11,464 nt of DNA. It comes from an uncultured Ignavibacteriales bacterium. Lineage in GTDB: Bacteria > Bacteroidota > Ignavibacteria > Ignavibacteriales > Ignavibacteriaceae. The stretch is taken from the NCBI GenBank assembly GCA_903915485.1, contig CAIWTC010000172.1, forward strand, positions 1 to 11,464, written 5' to 3'. A program made the position numbers and the translations under genes. Below the pieces are notes generated by a model that saw nothing but the letters and a program-made list of their open reading frames with translations, ran no database searches and was not told the DNA's origin. Below are positions 1-7,785 of the stretch, in pieces. Each line of letters begins with the position of its first letter. The stretch's first letter is position 1.

Positions 1-1809
1 TCGAATTATCCAACCTCGATAGATACTATTGTTGCTAATACAGTAACAGGGCATGGCACACATGTTACAGGTTCTGTCTTAGGAAGAGGAATTTTATCTT
101 CCGCCAATACCGGTAATGGAGGAGGTTCTTACAAAGGGATGGCATATAATGCTGAATTAGTATTTTTGAAAATAGGTGGTGATGCAACTGGGTCAGCAAC
201 CAACGCTGCTGAAATTGCAGCTATGCATGCTGCCGTTGATACGTTTAATGCAAAAGTACTATCAATGAGTTACGGTGGTTGGCAAACTTACCACGACGGG
301 AGTTCATCAATAGAGCAAGCGATTGACTGGGTGGTAAGCAAAGGAGTGCCGTGTTTTCTAGCTGCAGGAAATGACGGTGAATCTTCACGCCATTACTCCG
401 GAACAGTTGGTGCTGCTGATTCCACTGCCTTCATTCAAATAAATGTTGCAGGTGCCGGAACTAACAATACTGCATTGATTTTCAATTTGGTATGGAGAGA
501 TGGTATAGGAACACATAATAATCTATACTTGAAATACTATGATTATAATCATGCTTTGATAACGGATACAACTTTATATACAACCAGCGAGAGTACACGT
601 GGGACAGAATCACAGTATTCTCAGTATAATCAGTATTTACCTTCGGGGAGCGGTACCTATTATTTGAGAGTTATAAATCCATCTGCATCTACCCAATCAT
701 TCCACTTGTACGAAACATGGGGTAATGGGTGTGTTAAGTTTAACTCACCGGATAAAAACTATACAGTAGCACAGCCTGCAAGTGCAGATAGCGGGTTTGC
801 CGTTGGAGCATTTACTTCGCGGTCAAGTTGGACTGTTTATAATGGAAGTTCCTATAGCTACGGACAAACTCAAGATGATATTTGTTCGTTCTCAAGCTGC
901 GGCCCAAGAATAGATAATCTTCAGAAACCAAATATAGCTGCCCCGGGAAGTGTTATAACCTCAATTAGAGATAGGGTTATTGCACTAACCCCCAATGAAA
1001 CATTTGTAGATAATGATGGTGATAATACAGGTGCTGCTGATTATGTCGTTGGACAAGGAACAAGTATGGCTGCCCCGATTTGTGCCGGTGCAGCGGCATT
1101 GATCCTTAATAGATATCCGGGTGTTTCAGTTTCAAAAATTTATGCCGCAATTCAAGGCGCTGCTGAAAGTGACGGATACACAGGAACAGTACCGAATTCA
1201 ATATATGGTTATGGAAAGCTTAATGTTAATAGGGCAATTGACGAAAGTGCTTTGCCAGTCGAGTTGACAACTTTCTCAGCGCTTCAACATAAATCATACA
1301 TTAAATTACTCTGGAAAACAGCAACTGAAAAAAACAATTACGGTTTCAATATTGAAGTGAAATCAAAAGATTCTGAATGGAGACTCTTGGGATTTATTCG
1401 TGGGAATGGTAATAGTTATGCACCAAAAGTTTATTCATATGAAGATTTTAATATTTACGACAACAAAGTATATTATCGGCTTAAACAAATAGACAATGAC
1501 GGTAGCTATATTTATTCTGAGGTAATTTCAGTTTCACAGTTACCTAAATTATTTTCAATTAGCGAAAGTTATCCGAATCCCGCGAATAATGAAACTGAAC
1601 TGTTAATATCCGTAATACAGGATGCTTTATTTAGTCTCAAGATATTCAATGTTCTTGGTAAAGAAGTGTACAGAATTAACGATATCTTATTCTCCACGGG
1701 GACAAATCATTTTAAAATCAATTTGAATTCATTAGCATCAGGGGTTTATTATTATAAAATAGAATCCAAAAATATCTCGGCAATTAAAAAACTTATAATC
1801 ATGAAGTAA
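1..1809 (+). CDS. Secreted subtilisin-like serine protease (S8) with T9SS sorting domain, 5'-truncated
   Basis: This is the 3' part of a secreted subtilase; frame 1 is open from base 1, giving 602 residues, so the ATG at 139 is internal. Catalytic His lies in GHGTHVTG (codon 52-54, fragment residue 18). The oxyanion-hole Asn lies in AAGNDG (370-372, residue 124) and the nucleophile Ser in GTSMAAP (1063-1065, residue 355). The catalytic Asp and signal peptide must lie upstream of the window. About 100 residues (roughly 140-247) are inserted between the Asn motif and the conserved 'PASA...VGAF' strand. The insert ends in a PPC/jelly-roll-like stretch (SGTYYLRVINPS). After the catalytic domain comes the linker LPVELTTFSA, a beta-rich segment, and a type A T9SS sorting domain (YPNPANN near residue 525, ending KKLIIMK). 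The protein is therefore expected to cross the outer membrane by T9SS and be released or surface-anchored. Substrate is unknown; a nutritional or processing role is inferred. Confidence 0.93.
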   Translation, partial: SNYPTSIDTIVANTVTGHGTHVTGSVLGRGILSSANTGNGGGSYKGMAYNAELVFLKIGGDATGSATNAAEIAAMHAAVDTFNAKVLSMSYGGWQTYHDGSSSIEQAIDWVVSKGVPCFLAAGNDGESSRHYSGTVGAADSTAFIQINVAGAGTNNTALIFNLVWRDGIGTHNNLYLKYYDYNHALITDTTLYTTSESTRGTESQYSQYNQYLPSGSGTYYLRVINPSASTQSFHLYETWGNGCVKFNSPDKNYTVAQPASADSGFAVGAFTSRSSWTVYNGSSYSYGQTQDDICSFSSCGPRIDNLQKPNIAAPGSVITSIRDRVIALTPNETFVDNDGDNTGAADYVVGQGTSMAAPICAGAAALILNRYPGVSVSKIYAAIQGAAESDGYTGTVPNSIYGYGKLNVNRAIDESALPVELTTFSALQHKSYIKLLWKTATEKNNYGFNIEVKSKDSEWRLLGFIRGNGNSYAPKVYSYEDFNIYDNKVYYRLKQIDNDGSYIYSEVISVSQLPKLFSISESYPNPANNETELLISVIQDALFSLKIFNVLGKEVYRINDILFSTGTNHFKINLNSLASGVYYYKIESKNISAIKKLIIMK

Positions 1810-1850
1810 AAATCCTTGCCAAATGGCAATTAAAATATTTCAATATTCAC

Positions 1851-1881
1851 TTTGAATGAAATAGAATTAGAGATATTTTAG
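1851..1881 (+). promoter_or_regulatory. Candidate Bacteroidetes-type promoter of serC
   Basis: TTTG at 1851-1854 is followed after 19 bases by TATTTTAG at 1874-1881. This matches the Bacteroidetes sigma-factor consensus (TTTG at -33, TAnnTTTG at -7) in all but one position. The predicted start of transcription would leave a leader of about 35 bases before the serC ATG. It is a short, AT-rich match, so chance is possible. Confidence 0.35.
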
Positions 1882-1920
1882 TGTAGTCATTTTATCTTTT
1901 TACAACAATTAGGTGCAACT

Positions 1921-3009
1921 ATGCAAAATAGGATTTATAATTTCAGTGCAGGCCCTGCTATTCTGCCTGAAGAAGTTTTATTAGAGGCTCAGGAAAATTT
2001 GTTTTCTCTTCCGGGTGTCGGGATGTCAGTTTTAGAAATTTCTCACCGTTCAAAACATTACGATGCAATTCATCAGGCAGCAAAGGCTGATTTGAAAGAA
2101 CTGTTAAGTATTCCTGATAACTACGAGATATTGTTTTTACAGAGTGGTGCTAGTATGCAGTTCTCTATGGTCCCTTTGAATTTAATGCCTCCTGTAAATA
2201 AAGCTGATTATATTATCACAGGAACTTGGTCAAAGAAAGCATTGAAAGAAGCAAAACGCGTCGGGACAATTAATGTTGCTGCTTCCACCGAAAGCGAAAA
2301 TTTTAATAGAATTCCTTCACAGGAAGAATTGAAACTTGACCCTGAAGCTGCTTATGTTCACTTCACTTCAAATAATACTATCTTCGGAACCGAGTGGGCA
2401 AATGAGCCTAATGTCGGTAATGTTCCTTTGGTGTGCGATGCATCTTCAGATATGCTTCACAAAAAAATTGATATAACTAAATACGGCTTGATCTACGGCG
2501 GCGCTCAGAAAAATATGGGTCCTTCAGGTTTGGTTGTTGTAATAATCAGAAAAGATTTACTGGAGCGTTCTTCAGATTCATTACATACAATGTTGAACTA
2601 TAAAATTCACGCTGAAAATGATTCATTGTATAACACATGTAATGTATTTGGCATTTACATATTTGGCTTGGTCTGCAAATGGTTGAAGAAACTTGGCGGA
2701 CTTGATGCAATGTATGCAATCAATAAGAATAAGGCTAAACTGCTTTATGATTGTTTTGATAACAGCGGCGGATATTTCAAAGGTCACGCGCTCCCTGATA
2801 GCCGTTCACTTATGAATATTACATTCAGACTTCCAAGCGAAGAACTTGAAAAGAAACTTATCGCAGAAGCAACAAAAGCGGGATTTGACGGACTTAAAGG
2901 CCACCGTTCAGTCGGCGGTTTGCGTGCTTCGGTCTATAATGCTTTCCCGACAAAAGGTGTTGAGGAATTGGTTTCATTCTTAAATCAATTCAAAGCGCAA
3001 AACGGTTAA
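1921..3009 (+). CDS. serC: Phosphoserine aminotransferase
   Basis: This cytoplasmic PLP enzyme converts 3-phosphohydroxypyruvate plus glutamate to phosphoserine plus 2-oxoglutarate, the second step of serine synthesis; the family can also act in pyridoxal phosphate synthesis. The 362 residues equal the usual family length. The N-terminus NFSAGPAILPEEVL is the family signature. His42-Arg43 (ISHRSKHY) match the phosphate-binding pair. Lys197 in YGGAQKNMGPSG is the Schiff-base lysine, and GHRSVGGLRASVYNAFP (His328, Arg329, Arg335) is the conserved C-terminal substrate site. The ATG at 1921 puts the signature right at the N-terminus, with a modest AGGTG at 1911-1915. The gene is flanked by a 111-base gap upstream and a strong terminator downstream, so it is probably transcribed alone; serA is not adjacent. 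Confidence 0.97.
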   Translation: MQNRIYNFSAGPAILPEEVLLEAQENLFSLPGVGMSVLEISHRSKHYDAIHQAAKADLKELLSIPDNYEILFLQSGASMQFSMVPLNLMPPVNKADYIITGTWSKKALKEAKRVGTINVAASTESENFNRIPSQEELKLDPEAAYVHFTSNNTIFGTEWANEPNVGNVPLVCDASSDMLHKKIDITKYGLIYGGAQKNMGPSGLVVVIIRKDLLERSSDSLHTMLNYKIHAENDSLYNTCNVFGIYIFGLVCKWLKKLGGLDAMYAINKNKAKLLYDCFDNSGGYFKGHALPDSRSLMNITFRLPSEELEKKLIAEATKAGFDGLKGHRSVGGLRASVYNAFPTKGVEELVSFLNQFKAQNG

Positions 3010-3025
3010 TTAATAGTTTGCAAAA

Positions 3026-3060
3026 AAAAGAGGCAGAAGTTTTTAATTTCTGCCTCTTTT
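3026..3060. terminator. Bidirectional intrinsic terminator between convergent genes
   Basis: The arms AAAAGAGGCAGA (3026-3037) and TCTGCCTCTTTT (3049-3060) are perfect reverse complements. The stem can extend by A3038-T3048 and a wobble pair. T-rich tails are present in both directions: the right arm ends in TTTT, and the A-run at 3022-3029 gives an eight-U tail on the minus strand. It lies 17 bases after the serC stop and 19 bases before the end of the convergent MBL gene, so it should end both transcripts. Confidence 0.88.
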
Positions 3061-3078
3061 CATTTTAAAGAAAATAAA

Positions 3079-4029
3079 TCAAACTTTATAGTATAATCCC
3101 TCTCTAGCGAGAATAATCTGTAAATCTGATTCAGAATAGTTTTGTTCTTTATAGTTAATAGCCGTGCCCAAAAGATTAAAAACCGCATCATCATCGTTTT
3201 CGGGGGCATGATGAAACAATACAAGTTTCTTAACTTCTGCCTTAACTGAAAGGTCAATACCTACTAAAGCAGAACTGTGTCCCCAATTAATTTTTTCAAT
3301 CTCTTCTGAAAATGAAAAAGGAGCATCGAATATTAGAAAATCTGCATTCGAATAAAAATCTATAAACTTTTTTATTTTCGATGTCGGGAGATAGTTGTAT
3401 TCGCCGTCGCTGGCATAAATAAAAGTTTTCCCTTCATGTTCCACTCTATATCCGTAACATTTCCCGGGGTGATTCAATTCTGTAACCCTGACAACCGCAT
3501 CTCCAATATTGACTACGGAGTCAACATCAAGTTGATGGAATTGTTTCTTAGAAGCCATAAACTCCAGGGATACAGGGAAGAAGCGGTAATCTTGCTGCTG
3601 CTCGAGGCGCTCTTTAAGAGCCGGATGAACATGGTAAAAGTGAATCGTAACATTATCGCGATATGCGGGAATGAAAAACGGAAACCCCTGAATGTGGTCC
3701 CAGTGAGTATGCCCGATAAAGATATGAATTTCGTATTCCTTTTTCGGGTCAAAATCTTTCATAATCTTTTCGCCAATCAACCGTAAACCGGTCCCCATAT
3801 CGAAAATGATTTGTTTATCATCAAAACTTAGCTCAACACAAGGAGTATTCCCACCTAAAAAACCAATGTCATCATCAGATAATTCAGATAAAAAGGTATT
3901 TCGGCTGTCTGCGGAAGACATATCTCTCCCGTTGCTTTTTGCCAGAACTCTCTCAATCTTCTTGCGCAATTCAGCTGATGTCGGCGGCGAACCTATTGAG
4001 CCTCGCACGCCCCAAAATCTTACATCCAT
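3079..4029 (-). CDS. Metallo-beta-lactamase-fold hydrolase (PhnP/cyclic phosphodiesterase-like)
   Basis: This is a predicted two-metal hydrolase of the MBL superfamily, 316 residues, without a signal peptide and so cytoplasmic. The metal-binding set appears complete: HTHWDH (His107, His109, Asp111, His112), His187 in ELNHPGK, Asp208 in YASDGEY and His273/274 in LFHHAP. The N-terminal FWGVRGSIGSP, then GGNTPCVEL, FDMGTGLR and NWGHSS (His251), are typical of the branch annotated as PhnP-like or cyclic-nucleotide phosphodiesterase-like; phosphodiester hydrolysis is thus the likely chemistry, but the substrate cannot be read. About 43 residues (16-58), helical and charged in composition, separate GSIGSP from GGNTPC, longer than in short family members. 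The ATG at 4029 places VRFWGVRGS at the N-terminus as expected; there is no clear Shine-Dalgarno. The gene converges on serC and diverges from the caspase operon. Confidence 0.88.
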   Translation of the reverse strand: MDVRFWGVRGSIGSPPTSAELRKKIERVLAKSNGRDMSSADSRNTFLSELSDDDIGFLGGNTPCVELSFDDKQIIFDMGTGLRLIGEKIMKDFDPKKEYEIHIFIGHTHWDHIQGFPFFIPAYRDNVTIHFYHVHPALKERLEQQQDYRFFPVSLEFMASKKQFHQLDVDSVVNIGDAVVRVTELNHPGKCYGYRVEHEGKTFIYASDGEYNYLPTSKIKKFIDFYSNADFLIFDAPFSFSEEIEKINWGHSSALVGIDLSVKAEVKKLVLFHHAPENDDDAVFNLLGTAINYKEQNYSESDLQIILAREGLYYKV

Positions 4030-4487
4030 ATCTTATGTTTTTCTAAAGTGATTATTTGTCAAGTTCAAGTTGTAATTTAATAAATTTTCTAAATAAACAA
4101 ATTGATTTATTTCACATTTTGCAAAATTTTTAAATTTTCCTCGGACCAAGCAAATCAGCTAATTAAGCCAAAAATTGGGAAAAAGGACAATACTTACCAA
4201 AATCCCAAGAAAGCTGATTTTACCGAAAATTTGTCATTTATACTAAACTGCTGGCTTTACATAATTTCAAGTGAAATCATAAAAAGGTCTGTTTCAAGGG
4301 CCTAAGTAAGAAAAGCTTTTGTTTGCTTCCCATTTATTGCTTCCGGGCCGATCCTGTAAAACAGCAAAATTTAATACTCTATTCTATATAAGCAAAATTG
4401 TTTTGGATATTTGTATTGTATCTCACAAAAGTTTTAAATAAATATCTTAACTTGTAAAGTTCAAAAATAATTTATGGAAGTTTTAGG
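4030..4487. other. 458-base intergenic region between divergent genes, with short repeats
   Basis: No convincing gene is seen here. The region must hold promoters for the MBL gene (leftward) and the caspase operon (rightward). Visible structure: a perfect 12-base palindrome ATTTTGCAAAAT (4116-4127), an inverted repeat ATTTCA-AG-TGAAAT (4264-4277), and a 10-base palindrome AAAAGCTTTT (4311-4320). There are also direct repeats TTGCTTCC (4323-4330 and 4337-4344, 14-base period) and AGCAAAATT (4363-4371 and 4391-4399, 28-base period). A partial -7 like box GATATTTG sits at 4406-4413, but no good TTTG partner lies upstream of it. No operator or promoter can be assigned with confidence. Confidence 0.5.
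4476..4480 (+). promoter_or_regulatory. Ribosome binding site of the caspase gene
   Basis: GGAAG lies 7 bases before the ATG at 4488. It supports that start over the out-of-frame ATG at 4474, and the chosen start also gives a clean signal peptide. Confidence 0.55.
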
Positions 4488-6509
4488 ATGAAATCTTTAG
4501 TGTTTGTTTCGATTATCGTTCTTATGGCGGTATCAGCTTTTCCTCAGAAAAGCAAAATCGCTCTTGGAATTTTGAATTTCGATAATAACAGTGTTATGGA
4601 AAAGGATAAACTTGAGCCTCTTGCAAAAGGTCTTGCTTCGATGCTTATAACGGAACTTGAACAAATAGATGCATTCAAAATTGTTGAACGACAAAGACTG
4701 AATGATGTCCTCGCCGAACTGAAACTTCAGCAAAGCGGCGCTGTTGATCCTTCAACAATTCAAAAAATTGGAAAACTTATCGGTGCCAAAGCCCTGCTCA
4801 TGGGTAGTTTTATGAATTTCTTTGGAAATAAGATGCGCATGGATATCCGCATTGTTTCCGTTGAAACAGGACTTACGATAAAAGCTGAGGAAGAAACAGG
4901 CGACCTCGACAATATGTTTGAGATGCTGAAAAAGCTCACGAAGAAAATCCCAAAGAATTTTGATGTAATACTTTCAGATAAGGAAAGTCAGCTTATCAAT
5001 GAAAGTAAAGGGGCAGAAAAGGCTGAAGGTACGATATTCTATTCTAAGGGAATAGAACTTGAGGATGCTGCCCGTGCTTCGGTTAAGGCCGGCAACAAAG
5101 ATGCCGCTCTGACTTCCTACAATGCTGCAATTGCAATGTATTCTGAAGCATTGAAGAAGTCCCCTGGTTTTTCAGACGCTAGTATGAGGATGGACGAAGT
5201 TAAAAAATTAACTGTCGGGCTTTTGATAAAAGAAAATAACAAAGTTGTAGAAGTACCTGCTAAAGATTTAACAATCTTCGAACCCGATTTGTCCCTCAGC
5301 AAGGAAATTACTCTCCGCGAGAATATGATTACTATTCGCGGAAAATTCCCGCCGCCTAATCCATTCAAGGAAATTTCTGTCAATGGTCAGCTTGCAAAAA
5401 TTTTGGCGGATAAAGAGTTTTACTATAACCTGAAATTAAACGAAGGCGCCAATGAAGTTATTGTGAAAGGTGTTTCTGAGGGCACAGCATCTTCAGTTGT
5501 CACATTCAAAGTTATTTGTGCAAATACTGAAAATAAACCGCTGCTTACAATATTAGAACCGTCATTAAAACGGGGAGTTTCGGTCGTTAAGAAAAGTGAC
5601 TTCGTAAAAGTCCGCGGTGTAGCGGCGCAGGAGAGCGGTATCAAAGAAGTATTGATTAATGGTAAACCCGCAGAACTTTCTGCATCTGGGGAGTTTGCTG
5701 CCGAAATTAATTTATCAAAAGGAGATAATAAGATTTCTTTACAGGTCACAGATAATAAGGGGGCAACTGTTTATGATTCAATCGCAGTTAGTAGATCGGA
5801 AGTTGTTATAGCGCCTACTGCCAACTCAGGCAGTAACAGATTTGCACTGGTTATAGGTAATAGCAAATATGATACTTCACCGCTTCGTAATCCCGCAAAT
5901 GATGCCAACGCTATTGCAAAATCTCTTGGCAATTATGGATTTAATGTTTCCGCTTACATTGATGTCTCGACTCAAAAGGATATGAAAAAAATTGTCAGAG
6001 AGTTTGGAAAGAAATTACAGTCAGGCGGGATAGGGATGTTTTATTACTCAGGGCACGGCATGCAGGTAAAGGGTGTTAATTATCTTATCCCTGTGGATGC
6101 AGTGATTGAAAAAGAAGAAGATGTTGAATTTGAAGCAATGGATTTAAATCTGATACTTGCGGAAATGGAATTTGCGAAGAACCCAATGAATATAGTTATG
6201 CTCGATGCATGCCGCAATAATCCTTACTCTAAAGGTACCCGTGCAGTTGGCGGCGGCGGACTCGCTCAAGTAAGTGCCCCGGCAGGAACAATTATTGCTT
6301 TTTCGACTGCTCCGGGCTCTGTTGCTTCCGACGGAACGGGGTCGAATGGTTTATATACTCAGGAACTGTTAAAAGCTATGGATGTTAAGGGACAGAAAAT
6401 TGAAGATGTGTTCAAAGTAGTTCGCTCTAATGTCCGTAAAAAATCCAACAGTGAACAAGTTCCTTGGGAGAATACCTCTCTTGAGGGAGATTTCTTTTTT
6501 AATAAATAG
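4488..6509 (+). CDS. Exported caspase-family (C14) protein with CsgG-like, TPR-like and Ig-like domains
   Basis: A 673-residue multidomain protein. Residues 1-20 form a signal peptide without a lipobox Cys, so a soluble periplasmic or secreted location is predicted. Residues ~22-155 resemble the CsgG family (VERQRLNDVLAELKLQQSG, then IGKLIGAKALLMGS). Residues ~178-243 look like a TPR-type helical segment. Residues ~265-345 and ~355-440 are two related Ig-like beta modules (each with 'I..VNG/LING...' and a 'L..G.N.I.V/L' strand). Residues ~450-673 are the caspase domain: FALVIGNSKY, catalytic His523 in YYSGHG, catalytic Cys575 in LDACRNNPY, STAPGSVASDG, and a C-terminal QVPWENTSLEGDFFF. Both catalytic residues are intact, so cysteine peptidase activity is expected; substrate and specificity are unknown. 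It is first in an operon: the CHASE2 gene follows after 49 bases. The domain order and export are unusual compared with typical cytoplasmic caspase homologues. Confidence 0.92.
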   Translation: MKSLVFVSIIVLMAVSAFPQKSKIALGILNFDNNSVMEKDKLEPLAKGLASMLITELEQIDAFKIVERQRLNDVLAELKLQQSGAVDPSTIQKIGKLIGAKALLMGSFMNFFGNKMRMDIRIVSVETGLTIKAEEETGDLDNMFEMLKKLTKKIPKNFDVILSDKESQLINESKGAEKAEGTIFYSKGIELEDAARASVKAGNKDAALTSYNAAIAMYSEALKKSPGFSDASMRMDEVKKLTVGLLIKENNKVVEVPAKDLTIFEPDLSLSKEITLRENMITIRGKFPPPNPFKEISVNGQLAKILADKEFYYNLKLNEGANEVIVKGVSEGTASSVVTFKVICANTENKPLLTILEPSLKRGVSVVKKSDFVKVRGVAAQESGIKEVLINGKPAELSASGEFAAEINLSKGDNKISLQVTDNKGATVYDSIAVSRSEVVIAPTANSGSNRFALVIGNSKYDTSPLRNPANDANAIAKSLGNYGFNVSAYIDVSTQKDMKKIVREFGKKLQSGGIGMFYYSGHGMQVKGVNYLIPVDAVIEKEEDVEFEAMDLNLILAEMEFAKNPMNIVMLDACRNNPYSKGTRAVGGGGLAQVSAPAGTIIAFSTAPGSVASDGTGSNGLYTQELLKAMDVKGQKIEDVFKVVRSNVRKKSNSEQVPWENTSLEGDFFFNK

Positions 6510-6540
6510 AAATTAAAGAAATATTTTGCTTACAATTAAC

Positions 6541-6545
6541 AGGAG
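6541..6545 (+). promoter_or_regulatory. Ribosome binding site of the CHASE2 gene
   Basis: AGGAG lies 13 bases before the ATG at 6559, a little far. A perfect 12-base palindrome, GTTGATATCAAC (6545-6556), fills the spacer and overlaps its last G. Confidence 0.45.
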
Positions 6546-6558
6546 TTGATATCAACTT

Positions 6559-7785
6559 ATGAAAATCCATAAGAAAATTCCCAAGCACTTTATGAGCTTG
6601 GATGCATTGATGATTCTGATAAATATCTTTGTGTTTTATCAGATTCTATCTTTGGCGTCAATGAATTTTAAATTCCTTGACCCATTGAAAAATGCGCTTA
6701 GTGGTTTTGATATTTATGATATGTACTATTCGCAGATCCAGCCTGAGCAGACGGCAGATACGAACATCGTTATTGTTAATATCGGAAATTTGGACAGACG
6801 CGGAATAGCCGGGGAGATAAATTATATTAATTCATTCAACCCAAAGCTAATTGCGCTGGATATACTTTTTACCGAAAATAAAGATGCTGAAAGTGATTCG
6901 CTTTTATCAGATGCTTTCAGAAAAACAAAAAATCTTATTATGGCTTTTAAGCTTGATAATTATAATGATTCGAAAGAGAACTACGATTCATTCAAAACTT
7001 CTATTCCTGAGTTTAACCGTTATGCAAAAAACGGTTACGCAAATATGCCCGATGATGAAAAAGGCGGATACCGCACAATCCGCAGGTATATGCCTTTTGC
7101 ACAAATCAAGGACAGCACCGTGAACTCTCTAACCTCTGCTATTATTTCAATTTATAACCCGCAGAAGTATAGTACTCTGAAGAAGCGGAACTTTGAATAT
7201 GAAATAATTAACTATAAGGGCAACTACAAAAAATTCTATACGATTGATGTGACTGACTTGCAAGACCCGGAGTTTAATCCTGCTTTTCTAAAAGATAAGA
7301 TAGTGTTGATGGGTTTCATGGGTTCATCTCTCGCAGATCAATCACTGGAAGATGTGTTCTTTACTCCGATGAATGCAAATTATGCGGGGAGAGGGTTTCC
7401 TGACATGTATGGTGTGGTGATTCATGCAAATATAATATCAATGATTCTTAATGATTCGTATATAGACCAAATGCCGTTCTTGGTTAGCATCGTATTTACA
7501 TTTCTGCTTTGCTTGCTTAATGTAATTATGATTAAGTCACTCAATGCGAAGTTCCCTATACTTGCCAGTACCCTTACTAAAGTCGCGTTGTCATTCCAGA
7601 CAATAGGTGCGCTTTATTTGGGTTTTTTTATATTTGGATTATTGAAATACAAAATTAATTTAACCTTGGCGATGGCCGCAATTGTGCTTGTCCCGAGCAT
7701 GAATGATTTTTATCACATTTATGAAATTAGACTATTCAATTTTATTAAAAGGAAGATTACTAAAAAAGATGATAACACTGAATAA
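6559..7785 (+). CDS. CHASE2-domain membrane sensor without an output domain
   Basis: This 408-residue inner-membrane protein has a hydrophobic anchor at ~13-33, a periplasmic CHASE2 domain at ~42-303, and three further membrane segments at ~306-326, 344-362 and 366-383. CHASE2 hallmarks are visible: NIVIVNIGNLDRRGIAG, PKLIALDILF (95-104), LKDKIVLMGFMGSS (244-257), and PDMYGVVIHANIISMIL (281-297). In known proteins CHASE2 is an extracytoplasmic sensor followed by three membrane helices and then a cytoplasmic cyclase, kinase or CHAT domain. Here the chain ends about 25 mostly charged residues after the last helix, so no output domain exists in this polypeptide. The stop codon is intact and the next gene starts within its last codons (17-base overlap), so this is not an obvious frameshift from a longer protein. 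The ligand is unknown. Context suggests it signals to the adjacent exported caspase and FecR/TPR proteins (inference). Confidence 0.88.
   Translation: MKIHKKIPKHFMSLDALMILINIFVFYQILSLASMNFKFLDPLKNALSGFDIYDMYYSQIQPEQTADTNIVIVNIGNLDRRGIAGEINYINSFNPKLIALDILFTENKDAESDSLLSDAFRKTKNLIMAFKLDNYNDSKENYDSFKTSIPEFNRYAKNGYANMPDDEKGGYRTIRRYMPFAQIKDSTVNSLTSAIISIYNPQKYSTLKKRNFEYEIINYKGNYKKFYTIDVTDLQDPEFNPAFLKDKIVLMGFMGSSLADQSLEDVFFTPMNANYAGRGFPDMYGVVIHANIISMILNDSYIDQMPFLVSIVFTFLLCLLNVIMIKSLNAKFPILASTLTKVALSFQTIGALYLGFFIFGLLKYKINLTLAMAAIVLVPSMNDFYHIYEIRLFNFIKRKITKKDDNTE

Noticed and set aside
139..141. ATG at 139 as the start of the subtilase
   Set aside because: The same frame upstream encodes the catalytic-His motif GHGTH, so the true start is outside the window.
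1816..1829. Hairpin TTGCC-AAAT-GGCAA just after the subtilase stop, as a terminator
   Set aside because: The stem is only 5 bases and no T-run follows, so termination is not supported.
3436..3786. Plus-strand open frame of 116 codons inside the MBL gene
   Set aside because: It is antisense to the metal-binding core of a well-supported hydrolase and shows no protein-like motif.
4102..4305. Small plus-strand open frame of 67 codons in the divergent spacer
   Set aside because: It starts at TTG, has no ribosome binding site, and its composition is what AT-rich spacer DNA gives; no motif is seen.
6545..6556. Perfect palindrome GTTGATATCAAC between the ribosome binding site and the CHASE2 start
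   Set aside because: A few 12-base palindromes are expected by chance in 11 kb, and it has no loop to form a useful hairpin; kept only as a note on the RBS.
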